DNA of 63,067 nt from Streptomyces sp. ST2-7A (GTDB lineage: Bacteria; Actinomycetota; Actinomycetes; Streptomycetales; Streptomycetaceae), in the NCBI RefSeq assembly GCF_021390475.1, contig NZ_JAJUWS010000038.1:1-63067 (forward strand), given 5' to 3'. The translations under genes and the position numbers were made by a program. The notes beneath the pieces were generated by a model. The model searched no databases. It was given only the letters and a program-made list of their open reading frames with translations, and was not told the DNA's origin. Positions 1-8,954 of the stretch are shown here, in pieces (position 1 is the first letter of the stretch; the number at the start of each line of letters is the position of its first letter).

Positions 1-170
1 GGGGCGTGGCAGATCCACAGCAGGGCCCGTGTGAGGACGAGGTGGGCGCAGGCCGCCAGAACGCACAGCGGGTTGTCGACGAGGTCCCTCCGGTGGGGGG
101 GCCAGGGGGAGTCGCCGCGCCACGGGTGTTGCCGGTGCGGGTGGTGCGGGTGGTGCGGGTGGTGCGGGTG

Positions 171-1223
171 CTAATTCGTACTACAGGAGACCGTTGGCCA
201 GGTGTGGTTGCCGTTGTGTCTGATGGTGACGCCGAAGTTGTTGCCGTTCCCGTTGGGCCTGGCGGTCATCACCTGTGAACTGGGCCAGTTGGCGCTGACG
301 TTCCAGGTGGCGATGATCGATGCCGGTTGTGGCACGTTCATCGTCACGGTCCAGTTACTGGATCCGGAGACCGAGACGTTGAGGTTGTACCGGTCGTCCC
401 ACCGGTCCCCGGCCGACAGCGTCGCGGTGCAGCCGTTGTTCCCGCCGCCACCGGTGTTACCTCCGGTGTTGCCCCCGGTGTTCCCTCCGGTACCGCCGCC
501 GGTGCCGCCCACGGTGATGTTGGAGCTGCCGCTGCTCTGGTAACCCTCGGTCGCCATGATCATGTAATCGTGGTTCCCGAGGGGCATTCCGTTCCGGGCC
601 CACGCGTCGAAGTGGTTACCGGTGGTGATGGTGCCGCCGGTCCGCTTGGACTGCCGGACGCTCCAGTACTGCTTGAAGGTCTGGGTGCCGTCGATCGAGG
701 GGGAGTTGTACCGCGTCGTCTCGTAGATGTCGTAGGTGCCGCCGTCGCTGGTCACCGTGCCCTTGAAGGTGCCGGTGGGCCGGTAGGTGCCCCAGTTGTC
801 GACGATGTAGTACTCCACCAGCGGGTTCCTCGCCCAGCCGTAAAGAGCCAGGTAGGCGTTGCCGGAGGGGTTGAAGGTGCCCGAGTAGTTCACGCTCATC
901 CGGCTGCCGGTGCGCCAGCCCTTGCCGAGCACGAAGTTACCGGTGTTGGTCCACGAGGTGCTGTAGTTGCCGCCGGATCCCATGTTCATGGAGACCGACC
1001 CGCCGCCGTCGGTCCAGAACGAGTAGAAGTACCCGCCGTGGGTGCCGGTCTGGTTCGAGTTGATGGGGTTGGCGTGGGCGGAGCCCATCGGGAGCATCAC
1101 CGTGGCCACCAGCGCGGCGCAGACGCCGGCGATGAGCAGGCGGATACGCCCGTTTCCGCGGATTCTCGACCGTCCGAAACGGCCGCCGATGCGGCGCGTC
1201 GGACGGGTGGGGTTGCCGTTCAT
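171..1223 (-). CDS. Secreted GH11 endo-1,4-beta-xylanase with C-terminal cellulose-binding module (CBM2-like)
   Basis: Extracellular xylan depolymerase of 350 residues. A basic N-terminus and hydrophobic stretch ending in SAHA give a long signal peptide (about residues 1-51). The GH11 jelly-roll follows: the nucleophile Glu is in PLVEYYIVDNWG and the acid/base Glu in MIMATEGYQSSGSS. A Gly/Asn/Thr linker of GGNTGGNT repeats leads to a C-terminal domain starting at Cys (CTATLSAGDRWDDRYNLNVSV) and ending VSCSTN, which is typical of CBM2. The start is the ATG at 1223, preceded by AAGGAGGAAG seven bases upstream; an upstream in-frame start at 1274 has no such site. Monocistronic. It lacks the CelR-type box seen at the GH9 gene, so it is probably controlled differently. 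Confidence 0.95.
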   Translation of the reverse strand: MNGNPTRPTRRIGGRFGRSRIRGNGRIRLLIAGVCAALVATVMLPMGSAHANPINSNQTGTHGGYFYSFWTDGGGSVSMNMGSGGNYSTSWTNTGNFVLGKGWRTGSRMSVNYSGTFNPSGNAYLALYGWARNPLVEYYIVDNWGTYRPTGTFKGTVTSDGGTYDIYETTRYNSPSIDGTQTFKQYWSVRQSKRTGGTITTGNHFDAWARNGMPLGNHDYMIMATEGYQSSGSSNITVGGTGGGTGGNTGGNTGGNTGGGGNNGCTATLSAGDRWDDRYNLNVSVSGSSNWTVTMNVPQPASIIATWNVSANWPSSQVMTARPNGNGNNFGVTIRHNGNHTWPTVSCSTN

Positions 1224-1436
1224 GTGCGTGCTTCCTCCTTGTGAAGGCCGGTGGAGAAGCCCGGGCGACGTCACACGGAGCCGACGGCGCGTCGGTGCCC
1301 GGGGAAGCGGGCACCGTGCGTCGGCATCGCACGACGACAGTGGGGGGTTGCCCGGTCGACACAGGTGCGGCGACCGGTGGATCGGAGCACGGGAAGTGTT
1401 CCGAATCGATGACTGTGGGGTGTCTTCGATGGCGTT

Positions 1437-1465
1437 AGTGTTGAGTCGACTCCGATAGTTGTCAA
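1437..1465 (-). promoter_or_regulatory. Candidate promoter of the xylanase gene
   Basis: On the minus strand a perfect TTGACA (1465-1460) is followed after 17 bases by AACACT (1442-1437). This would give a leader of about 205 bases before the xylanase ATG. Seen by eye only. Confidence 0.4.
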
Positions 1466-1474
1466 CAGTTCACG

Positions 1475-1637
1475 GAAATATTTCGAGGATTTCGGCGGGA
1501 GTAAAGCCCGACGAGGAGAGCATTCTCGCAGTTCAGAGCGGTTCTAAAGAACGACGCCGAGCCGGAGTGCCCACTGATCCGCCGTCACATGATCGTCAAC
1601 CGGAACGATGGGCTGGAAATTTTCCGGAAATATTCCG
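1475..1637. promoter_or_regulatory. GAAA/TTTC inverted repeats upstream of the xylanase gene
   Basis: An A/T-rich patch in an otherwise very GC-rich gap. It holds the palindrome GAAATATTTC at 1475-1484, just upstream of the candidate -35, and further copies GAAATTTTC (1616-1624) and GAAATATTC (1627-1635), each followed by TTCGARGATTTCG. Short GAAA-N-TTTC repeats have been reported upstream of several Streptomyces xylanase genes (from memory), so these are candidate operators for a xylanase regulator. Confidence 0.4.
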
Positions 1638-2013
1638 GAGACACTTCGAAGATTTCGACACCTGAATCCACCGCTCCGGGGGAGAGCGATCGGTGCCTTC
1701 GGCCGACACGACCCGATGTGTCCGCGAGGGGGCGGTCCGGACATCGGGGAGTGGGGCGCGTCTCCCGACAGGGAGTCGCGCCCCGGAGGACCACCCTCGT
1801 CCATACCGACTCCACCGATCGGGCGGGGCGGCGGCCGCCAGGGGAACGGGGCCGATGTCCGGGCCCCGGGCGGGGACCCGGAGGGCTCCGGTGGGAACGG
1901 CTCGGCCGCCACCCGCGCCCGGAACCGCCCGGGCCCGGGGCCCGTTCCCGTTCGGGACCCGAAACCGCCCACCGGTCAGCGACGGCCGCTCCCCGTCCCG
2001 ACCGCCCCGTCCC
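1638..2013. other. Intergenic gap without a supported gene
   Basis: Very GC-rich stretch between the xylanase regulatory region and the 15-bp repeat array. Long open frames cross it on both strands but none has family resemblance, a ribosome binding site or sensible composition. I see nothing functional in it. Confidence 0.5.
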
Positions 2014-2103
2014 GAGACGCGCCGTCCCGAGACGCGCCGGGGCGAGACGCGCCGGGGCGAGACGCACCGGGGCGAGACGCGCCGGGGCGAGACGCGCCGG
2101 GGC
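2014..2103. repeat. 15-bp tandem repeat array, six units
   Basis: Six head-to-tail copies of GAGACGCGCCGGGGC, with variants GAGACGCGCCGTCCC in the first unit and GAGACGCACCGGGGC in another. The array abuts the ligA terminator hairpin and lies outside any supported gene. Confidence 0.9.
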
Positions 2104-2131
2104 GCCCCCTTCCGTCGGAAAGGGGCGCCCC
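2099..2131 (-). terminator. Terminator hairpin downstream of ligA
   Basis: GGGGCGCCCC at the left and again at the right (itself self-complementary), with an inner TTCC-GTC-GGAA stem, forms a very strong stem-loop 59 bases past the ligA stop. There is no U-tract, as is usual in actinomycetes. Confidence 0.7.
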
Positions 2132-2189
2132 GGGGTCGGCACGGACCGTCCGTCACCCCGCCATCGGTCACGTCACCGGGCGAGCACGG

Positions 2190-4505
2190 CTATCCGGCGC
2201 CCGCCGTCTCCGCCCCGGGCGCGGGGACCTCCGGCTCGCCGATGGTCGCCACCTCGCGGGCGGCGTCCGGCCCCCGCTCCAGCAGGACCGCGAACCCGTC
2301 CTCGTCCAACACCGGCACCTTGGCCTGCACGGCCTTGTCGTACTTCGATCCGGGGTTCTCCCCCACCACCACGAAGCCGGTCTTCTTCGACACCGAGCCG
2401 GTCACCTTGGCGCCGAGCCCCTGCAACGCCTCCTTGGCACCGTCCCGGGTCCACCGCGCCAGGGTGCCGGTGACCACGACCGTGACGCCCTCCAGCGGTC
2501 GGGGACCGACCTCCTCCCCGCCCTCCTCGGCCATGCGCACCCCGGCGGCCCGCCAGCGCTCGACGATCTCGCGCCGCCACGGCTCGGCGAACCACTCCTT
2601 CACCGAGGCGGCCACCGTCGGCCCGACACCCTCGACGGCCGCCAACTCCTCCTCGTCCGCCTCCGCGATGCGGTCGATCGAGCGGAACTCCCGGGCCAGT
2701 TCGCGGGCCGCGACCGGCCCGACGTGTCGGATGGACAGCCCGGTGAGGATCCGGTCCAGGGGACTGTCCCGGGCCTTGTCGATGGCCTCCAGCATCCCCA
2801 GGGTGTTCTTCTTCGGTTCACCCTCCTTGGTGGCGAAGAAGCTGACCACCTTCGGCTCGCCGGTCTCCGGGTCCCGCTTGGGCAGGCCGGTGTCCATGTC
2901 CAGCACGTGGGTGCGGATCGGCAGCAACTCCTCCAACCGCAGGTCGAACAGGCCGCCCTCGTCGCGCAGCGGCGGCTCGGCCGGCTCCAGCGGCTGGGTC
3001 AGCGCGGTGGCCGCGACGTACCCGAAGTGGTCGATGTCCAGACATTTGCGTCCCGCCAGGTAGAACAGCCGCTCCCGCAACTGGGCCGGACAGGAGCGGG
3101 CGTTGGGACAACGCCGGTCCACATCCCCCTCCTTCATGGCCTGCAGCGGCGTGCCGCACTCGGGACAGTCGACGGGCATGACGAACTCCCGCTCGGTGCC
3201 GTCCCGCAGATCGGCGACCGGACCCAGGATCTCGGGGATGACGTCCCCCGCCTTGCGCAGCGCCACCGTGTCACCGATCAGCACACCCTTGGCCTTGACC
3301 ACGTCCTGGTTGTGCAGGGTGGCGAACTCCACCTCCGAGCCGGCCACGGTCACCGGCTCCACCACCGCGTACGGGGTGACCCGGCCGGTGCGGCCCACGC
3401 CGACCCGGATGTCCAGCAGGCGGGTGTTGACCTCCTCCGGCGGGTACTTCCAGGCGATCGCCCAGCGCGGCGCCCGCGAGGTGCTGCCCATCCGGCCCTG
3501 GAGCGGGATCTCGTCGACCTTGACGACCACGCCGTCGATCTCGTGCTCCACCGAGTGCCGGTGCTCGCCGTAGTACGCGATGAATTCGCGGACCTCCCGC
3601 GGGGTCTCCACCACCCGGGCGGCCCGGGCCGTCGGCAGGCCCCACTCCTTCAGCAGGTCGTAGGCGTGCGAGAGCCGGTCGATGGCGAAGCCCTCGCGGG
3701 CGCCGATGCCGTGCACGACCATCTGCAGCGGTCGGCCGGCGGTGACCCGGGGGTCCTTCTGCCGCAGCGAACCGGCCGCCGCGTTGCGCGGGTTGGCGAA
3801 GGGCTTCTCGCCGGCCCGCACCAGGCGCTCGTTCAACTCCTGAAAGCGCTCCATGGAGAAGAAGACCTCGCCGCGGATCTCCACCAGCTCCGGGATCCGC
3901 TCCCCCTCCAGGCGCAGCGGGATCTCCCCGATGGTGCGGACGTTGGGGGTGATGTCCTCGCCGGTACGGCCGTCGCCCCGGGTGGTGGCCCGGGTCAACC
4001 GGCCGTGTTCGTAGGTGAGGTTGACCGCCAGGCCGTCCACCTTCAGCTCGCACAGGTAGTGGTACCGGATGCCCCGCAGCTCCTCGGCCACCCGGTCCGC
4101 CCAGGCCGACAGCTCCTCGTCGTCGAAGGCGTTGTCCAGCGACAGCATCCGCTCGCGGTGCTCGACGGAGGTGAACTCGGTCTCGTAGCTGCCGGCCACG
4201 CGCTGGGTCGGGGAGTCGGGGGTGCGCAGCTCCGGATACGCCTCCTCCAACTCCTTCAACCCGATCATCAGCGCGTCGAAGGCGGCGTCGCTGATGATCG
4301 GGGTCTCCACGTAGTAGCGGAAGCGGTGCTCCTCCACCTGCTCGGCGAGGCGGGCGTGCCGCTCGCGGGCCTCCGGGGGCGTGGCCGCGCCGGCGGCGGC
4401 CGCGTCGAGGGAGGACGCACCCGCGTCGGTGGCCGGAGACGCCGCCGCGTCCCCCTCGCTGCCGGGGGTCGGCGGGGTGTCCACTCGGTCTTCGGCACCG
4501 GTCAC
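2190..4505 (-). CDS. ligA: NAD-dependent DNA ligase LigA
   Basis: Seals single-strand nicks during replication and repair using NAD+. 771 residues with the full domain order: a low-complexity Ala/Pro N-terminal extension (about 45 residues); domain Ia with the NAD-binding HRFRYYVETPIISDAAFD; adenylation domain with the lysine nucleophile in CELKVDGLAV; OB fold; a Cys4 zinc finger (CPECG...RRCPNARSCPAQ); helix-hairpin-helix repeats; and a C-terminal BRCT domain (VTVVVTGTL...SVSKKTGFVVVGENPGSK). The start is placed at GTG 4505, 15 bases after the stop of the methionine synthase-like gene and behind GGGAGAG. This makes the protein slightly longer than usual because of the extension. The two genes probably share a transcript. 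Confidence 0.97.
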   Translation of the reverse strand: MTGAEDRVDTPPTPGSEGDAAASPATDAGASSLDAAAAGAATPPEARERHARLAEQVEEHRFRYYVETPIISDAAFDALMIGLKELEEAYPELRTPDSPTQRVAGSYETEFTSVEHRERMLSLDNAFDDEELSAWADRVAEELRGIRYHYLCELKVDGLAVNLTYEHGRLTRATTRGDGRTGEDITPNVRTIGEIPLRLEGERIPELVEIRGEVFFSMERFQELNERLVRAGEKPFANPRNAAAGSLRQKDPRVTAGRPLQMVVHGIGAREGFAIDRLSHAYDLLKEWGLPTARAARVVETPREVREFIAYYGEHRHSVEHEIDGVVVKVDEIPLQGRMGSTSRAPRWAIAWKYPPEEVNTRLLDIRVGVGRTGRVTPYAVVEPVTVAGSEVEFATLHNQDVVKAKGVLIGDTVALRKAGDVIPEILGPVADLRDGTEREFVMPVDCPECGTPLQAMKEGDVDRRCPNARSCPAQLRERLFYLAGRKCLDIDHFGYVAATALTQPLEPAEPPLRDEGGLFDLRLEELLPIRTHVLDMDTGLPKRDPETGEPKVVSFFATKEGEPKKNTLGMLEAIDKARDSPLDRILTGLSIRHVGPVAARELAREFRSIDRIAEADEEELAAVEGVGPTVAASVKEWFAEPWRREIVERWRAAGVRMAEEGGEEVGPRPLEGVTVVVTGTLARWTRDGAKEALQGLGAKVTGSVSKKTGFVVVGENPGSKYDKAVQAKVPVLDEDGFAVLLERGPDAAREVATIGEPEVPAPGAETAGAG

Positions 4506-4519
4506 GGTCGGCTCTCCCG

Positions 4520-5602
4520 TCACTCGGGGTTGTCGGCAAGGGATCGGGCGGCCCGGACGCAGTGGGCGAGCGCGGCCCGGGCGTACGCCGGGGAGGCACC
4601 CGCCAGACCACACGCCGGGGTCACCACCACCAACTCCGGAAGGAGCGCCGGTGGCAACCCCGGGTTGCGCCAGAGCGACCTGACTCCCATGACGGTAGCG
4701 CCGGGGTCCGACAACTCGGTGGGATCCGCGCCGTCGCCGGGCAGGACACCGATGAAGAGGGTGGTGCCCGCCTCCACGCTCTCCGCCACGGCGTCGTACT
4801 CGCGTTCCGTGATCAGGGAGAGGTCGAAGGAGACGCCGTGTGCGCCGGCCCGGCGCAGCAGGGCGAAGGGCACCTCCGGCGCGCAGCTGTGGACGACGAC
4901 CGGGACCCCGGCCGCGTCGATCACCCGCCGCAGGCCCTCCTCGACCTCCTGCCGATCCACCGCCCGGTGGGTGCGGTACCCGCTGGCGGTCGGCACCCGG
5001 CCGGTCAGCACCGACACCACGGAGGGCTCGTCGAGTTGCAGCACGGGGCTCGCGCCCGGGACGCGCCGACGCAGGGTTCCCACCAGCTCCCCCGCGGTCT
5101 CGGCCAGCGCGGCGACCAGATCGCGGCGGGCGCCGTGGTCGCCGACCATCGCCTCGCCGTTGCGCCGCTCCAGGGTCGCGGCCAGCGTCCAGGGGCCGAC
5201 CACCGAGACCTTGAGTGCTCCGGACCACCCCTGGGTGAACTCCTCCAGGGTGTCCAGGTCCTCCGAGAACCGGTCCCGGGCACGGCGCGAGTCGCGACCG
5301 GGGCGGTCGGCGATCCGCCAGCCGCTGGGTTCCACCCGGGCGTGCAGGTCGGGCAGCAGGCCGATGGTGCGGCCGAGCATGTCGGCGCCGGGGCCCCGGG
5401 CGGGCAGCTCGGGGAGGAACGGCAGCGCGGGAAGGGTCTCCAGCACCATCCGGGCGGTCTCCCGGACGTCCGTGCCCGGCATCGAGCCGATGCCGGTGGC
5501 GGCGGCCGAACCCCAGGGACGGGGGTCGAACGACCCCCCGTCCCCGTCGGCGGTGTCGGTGGCGGTGCCCGGTGCGGTCCCGGGTGCGGCGGCGGCGTTC
5601 AC
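4520..5602 (-). CDS. Cobalamin-independent methionine synthase-like protein (MetE C-terminal domain family)
   Basis: A 360-residue protein corresponding to the catalytic, zinc-binding half of MetE. Likely zinc ligands are His and Cys in VVVHSCAPEVPF and the late Cys in VVTPACGLAG, which is the MetE pattern. It lacks the N-terminal half of classical MetE, like the short proteins annotated as methionine synthase next to ligA in Streptomyces. The methyl donor is therefore uncertain. An N-terminal Ala/Thr/Pro-rich stretch precedes the barrel at PRPWGSAAATGIGSMPGTD. The GTG start at 5602 overlaps no neighbour. It probably forms an operon with ligA, 15 bases downstream. Confidence 0.85.
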   Translation of the reverse strand: MNAAAAPGTAPGTATDTADGDGGSFDPRPWGSAAATGIGSMPGTDVRETARMVLETLPALPFLPELPARGPGADMLGRTIGLLPDLHARVEPSGWRIADRPGRDSRRARDRFSEDLDTLEEFTQGWSGALKVSVVGPWTLAATLERRNGEAMVGDHGARRDLVAALAETAGELVGTLRRRVPGASPVLQLDEPSVVSVLTGRVPTASGYRTHRAVDRQEVEEGLRRVIDAAGVPVVVHSCAPEVPFALLRRAGAHGVSFDLSLITEREYDAVAESVEAGTTLFIGVLPGDGADPTELSDPGATVMGVRSLWRNPGLPPALLPELVVVTPACGLAGASPAYARAALAHCVRAARSLADNPE

Positions 5603-5801
5603 GAGCCGAGATCCTATGAGGTCGGCGGGGTGTGCCGCCGCCGCGGGGCGGCCCGGCGGGTCGACGGCCCCGCTCGGGCGGGAAGGGGGCCGACGGAGCC
5701 GGCCCCGGGACCCGGCGCCCGTCCGGAGGTCGGGTTCGGAAGTTCGGGGGCCGGGGGCGGGTCCGGGTCCGGGGGCGGAGTGCGGGGTCCGGTGACCGGG
5801 G

Positions 5802-6491
5802 TCAGGGTCCGGGGCGCACGCTCAGGTCCAGAACCTCCGCCGGCCGCGGCAGGTCCAGGGCCATCAGGATCGTCTCGGCCACGGCGGTCGGCGGCATCCA
5901 CTCCCCCGCGTCGTACTCCCGCCCCTCCAGCCGATGCACCCGCTCCTGCATCGGGGTGGCGGTGCGACCGGGGTACACGGAGGTCACCCGCACCCCGTGC
6001 TCGCGCTCCTCGGCGCGCAGCGCGTCGGCGAGCGCCTTGAGGCCGTGCTTGCTCGCGGCGTAGGCGGCCCAGTGCGGGTTGGCCCGCAGCCCCGCACCGG
6101 AGTTGACGAAGACGACGTGCCCGGCGGCACGACGCAGGGCGGGCAGCAGGAGCCGGGTGATCTCGGCGGGAGAGGTGAGGTTGACGTTCAGGGCCGCCTG
6201 CCAGGTCGCGACCCTGAGTTCGGCGATCGGCCTCAGGTCCACGGCACCGGCGCTGTGGATCAGTCCGTCGACCCGGTCGGGCAGTTCCTGCTCGGCCAGC
6301 GCCCGTTCCATGCGGTCCGGGTGCGCGAGGTCGCAGGCGAGGGTGCGGGCGCCGGGGAAGCGCTCGCGCAGCTCGTCGGCACGGGCGGTGTCCCGGGCCC
6401 AGAGCCACAGCTCGTCACCGCGCTCCACGAGCCGTTCGGTCAGGGTGGCGCCGATGCCGGATCCGGCACCGGTGATCACGTGGGTTGCCAT
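5802..6491 (-). CDS. Short-chain dehydrogenase/reductase
   Basis: Classical SDR of 229 residues. The Rossmann motif TGAGSGIG is near residue 8, the NSG active-site strand is FVNSGAGL, and the catalytic YxxxK is YAASK. This pairs with an N-terminus of the NADP-preferring kind (ARDTARADEL after strand 2). The substrate cannot be told from sequence. The ATG at 6491 starts directly before the coenzyme motif (MATHVITGAGSGIG); a longer frame reaching 6554 adds only a low-quality leader. Nearest relatives are the small SDRs that sit near ligA in Streptomyces. Confidence 0.88.
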   Translation of the reverse strand: MATHVITGAGSGIGATLTERLVERGDELWLWARDTARADELRERFPGARTLACDLAHPDRMERALAEQELPDRVDGLIHSAGAVDLRPIAELRVATWQAALNVNLTSPAEITRLLLPALRRAAGHVVFVNSGAGLRANPHWAAYAASKHGLKALADALRAEEREHGVRVTSVYPGRTATPMQERVHRLEGREYDAGEWMPPTAVAETILMALDLPRPAEVLDLSVRPGP

Positions 6492-6590
6492 GCCGCCATG
6501 GTGTCGCACGGCGCCGATCCCCCGGCGACCGCCCTCCGGAGGAGCACGGGTCACCCACCCGTTCGGCGGCGTCGGTCCGCGCTCCGCCGC

Positions 6591-7304
6591 TCACGGATCC
6601 CCGTCGGCCGGACGTCGGGTGAGGAGGAAACCCTGCCGGCCCGCCCGGGGACCGTCGGTCGGGTCCGGTTCGCGGATCCATCGCGCCTCCTCGGACAGCC
6701 CGGCCTCCCCCGTGAGGGCGGCCATCCGGTCGGGGTGCGTCCGGTGCACCTCCAGACGGACCTCGTGGCCGTAGGCCCGCTCCAATCGCCGCACCTCTCC
6801 CCCCGCCTCCCCGGAGACCTTGAAGCCGAGCAGCATCCGGCCACCGGGCGCGAGGACCCGCCGGAACTCCGCGAACACCCTGGGCAGGTCGGCCGGCGGG
6901 GTGTGGACGGTGGAGTACCAGGCGAGGACCCCGCCGAGGGAGCCGTCCGGAAGACCGGTGTCGGTCATCGAACCCACCTCGAAACGGAGGCCCGGATGCC
7001 GGCGGCGGGCGACCGCGATCATGCCCGGCGACAGATCGACGCCGAAGACGTCCACACCGAGGTCGCGCAGGTGGGCGGTGACCCGGCCGGTCCCGCAGCC
7101 GAGGTCGGTGACCGGCCCGGGGTCCGCCGCCCGCACGAGGTCGGCGAAGGCGGCGAGCACCGCGCGGTCCAGGGGTTGGCCGGCCAACTGGTCGGCGAGC
7201 AGGTCGGCGTACTCCTCGGCGACGGTGTCGTACACCGTCCGCACGGTGGACGGCGGGCCGTCCGGCGCGGCCCCGGCTTCGGTGTTCTCGGTGCTCCCGG
7301 TCAC
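6591..7304 (-). CDS. Class I SAM-dependent methyltransferase
   Basis: A 237-residue single-domain methyltransferase. Motif I is VTDLGCGTGRVTAHL, the acidic end of strand 2 is VFGVDLSPGMI, and post-motifs include DGSLGGVLAWYSTVHTPP and LAPGGRMLLGF. The substrate is unknown; the fold matches the UbiE/Methyltransf_11 group. The start is the GTG at 7304, since codons further upstream in this frame are GTA rather than GTG. It is followed 100 bases later by the SDR, and the two may be co-transcribed. Confidence 0.85.
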   Translation of the reverse strand: MTGSTENTEAGAAPDGPPSTVRTVYDTVAEEYADLLADQLAGQPLDRAVLAAFADLVRAADPGPVTDLGCGTGRVTAHLRDLGVDVFGVDLSPGMIAVARRRHPGLRFEVGSMTDTGLPDGSLGGVLAWYSTVHTPPADLPRVFAEFRRVLAPGGRMLLGFKVSGEAGGEVRRLERAYGHEVRLEVHRTHPDRMAALTGEAGLSEEARWIREPDPTDGPRAGRQGFLLTRRPADGDP

Positions 7305-7357
7305 ACCCGCCGACGTTACCCCCGCCCACCGGCGGGGGCGGCCGGATCCGGCCGGCC

Positions 7358-7825
7358 TCAGCGCACCAGGGGGGAGGCGCGGGTGACGAATGCCTCGATC
7401 GCCTCGCGGGACTCCCGGTCGCGCTCCCGGTGCCCGTCCTCCTCCGTGGCGGTGGAGATCTCCCGCGTGTTGACGTAGGCACGGTCGGCGGCGAGGACGA
7501 CCTCGGCGTCGACGGTGAGCAGCTTGACCCGGTAGAGGGCCTGGCGGGCGGCCGTCCGCAGGTGGTGGGCCCGGTCCCGGACGGCGATGTACTCCGGGCC
7601 CCCGGGGTCGCGCCGACTGCCGTACCACCGGTCGGCCTGGCCCCGTCGGTACTCCTCCACGGCGGCGGCGAAGGCGCTGTAGGTCGCGATGCGCTCCTGA
7701 CGCAGCGCCTCGGAGCGCGCGAACTCCTCACCGCGCACGGTCGCGCGGCGCTGGAAGTGGTGGGTGACCACCACGCCGAGCAGCGTTCCGACGACCGCCA
7801 CGACACTGGTCCAGATGGCTTCCAC
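7358..7825 (-). CDS. Small membrane-anchored protein of unknown function
   Basis: 155 residues. A single N-terminal transmembrane helix (IWTSVVAVVGTLLGVVVTHHF) is followed by a charged, helical cytoplasmic domain rich in Arg and Glu, beginning QRRATVRGEEFARSEALRQER. This layout is common in actinomycete hypothetical proteins. No catalytic motif is visible. The start is GTG 7825 with only a weak upstream purine run. Confidence 0.7.
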   Translation of the reverse strand: MEAIWTSVVAVVGTLLGVVVTHHFQRRATVRGEEFARSEALRQERIATYSAFAAAVEEYRRGQADRWYGSRRDPGGPEYIAVRDRAHHLRTAARQALYRVKLLTVDAEVVLAADRAYVNTREISTATEEDGHRERDRESREAIEAFVTRASPLVR

Positions 7826-8014
7826 CCGCTCAGGGGATCACAACTCGCCGAATTCAGGCGGGTGTTCGGGTCACCTGCCCGGCGGCACGTATCTCTCCGG
7901 CCTCTCCGACACCGCCGACCCGGGGCACCTCGGGGATGGGCTCCGACGGGGATAATGCGGGGGGAGGCCCCGACCCGGACCTCCCCGATCCGCCGACCAC
8001 CATCCGGGAGCACC

Positions 8015-8821
8015 ATGCGCATCGCGCTCGCCCAGACGCTGTCCGGCACCGACCCCGCCGGGAACCTCGCGCTGCTCGCCGAACGGGCCGAGGAGGCCGA
8101 GGAGGCGGGTGCGCGGCTCCTCGTGCTTCCCGAGGCCGCCATGGTGCGTTTCGGCGTCCCGCTCGAACCGGTCGCCGAACCGCTGGACGGCCCCTGGGCC
8201 GACGGTGTGCGGAAGGTCGCCGAACGCACCGGGCTGCTGATCGTGGCGGGGATGTTCACCCCCACCCCCGACGGTCGGGTGCGCAACACCCTGCTGATCA
8301 CCGGCGCCGGGGTGGACACCCGGTACGACAAGCTGCACCTCTACGACGCCTTCGGCTTCCGGGAGTCCGACCGCGTGGCGCCCGGCGACCACACGGTGGT
8401 CGTGGAGGTGGACGGCCTGCGGATCGGCTTCGCCACCTGCTACGACATCCGGTTCCCCGAACTGTTCCGGAAGTTGGCGGGGGACGGGGCCCAACTGATC
8501 GTGGTCCCCGCCTCCTGGGGCGCGGGGACGGGCAAGGTCGAGCAGTGGGAGGTGCTGGCCCGCGCCCGGGCCCTGGACAGCGGGTGCTGGGTGACCGCCT
8601 GCGACCAGGCCGACCCGCTCTCCGTCGGCGCGGAGACGGGGCGGGCGCCCACCGGGGTGGGGCACAGCCTCGTCGTGGATCCGTTCGGCGCCGTGCACGC
8701 CCGGCTGGGTGCCGAACCGGGCCTGCTGGTCACCGACATCGACCCGGACCGGGTGACCGCCGCCCGGGAGGCGATCGGTGTGCTCGCCAACGCCCGGCTG
8801 CCGCTGCCCGACGGGAGGTGA
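8015..8821 (+). CDS. Carbon-nitrogen hydrolase (nitrilase superfamily)
   Basis: 268 residues with the full Glu-Lys-Cys triad: Glu in LVLPEAAM, Lys in YDKLHLYD, and Cys in FATCYDIRFPEL. The spacing is that of the Nit-type amidohydrolases (deaminated glutathione or omega-amidase group) rather than true nitrilases, so hydrolysis of a small amide is likely; the substrate is not determined. It starts at ATG 8015 after CGGGAG. A short imperfect hairpin follows the stop, before the convergent mnmA gene. Confidence 0.93.
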   Translation: MRIALAQTLSGTDPAGNLALLAERAEEAEEAGARLLVLPEAAMVRFGVPLEPVAEPLDGPWADGVRKVAERTGLLIVAGMFTPTPDGRVRNTLLITGAGVDTRYDKLHLYDAFGFRESDRVAPGDHTVVVEVDGLRIGFATCYDIRFPELFRKLAGDGAQLIVVPASWGAGTGKVEQWEVLARARALDSGCWVTACDQADPLSVGAETGRAPTGVGHSLVVDPFGAVHARLGAEPGLLVTDIDPDRVTAAREAIGVLANARLPLPDGR

Positions 8822-8954
8822 GGAGCGGCGCCCCGAGGGCCCCGACCCGGCCGCCGCCCGGCGACCGGGTCCCCGACGGGACGGGGCGGGGTCCCCGTGC
8901 GGCACGACCGCACGCGCACGCCGGCGGCCCCGGGTCCCGCCCGGGCCGGCGGCC

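Noticed and set aside
140..170. GGTGCGGGT tandem repeat at the left edge as a possible CRISPR or origin element
   Set aside because: Nine-base simple repeat with no spacers; too short and G-rich.
6..278. Short plus-strand frame at the left edge
   Set aside because: Overlaps the xylanase C-terminus on the other strand and includes a GTGGTGCGG simple repeat; no evidence of coding.
1608..5795. Very long plus-strand open frame of about 1395 codons across ligA and the methionine synthase-like gene
   Set aside because: It is the antisense shadow of two well-supported minus-strand genes in GC-rich DNA; no domains and arginine/proline-rich translation.
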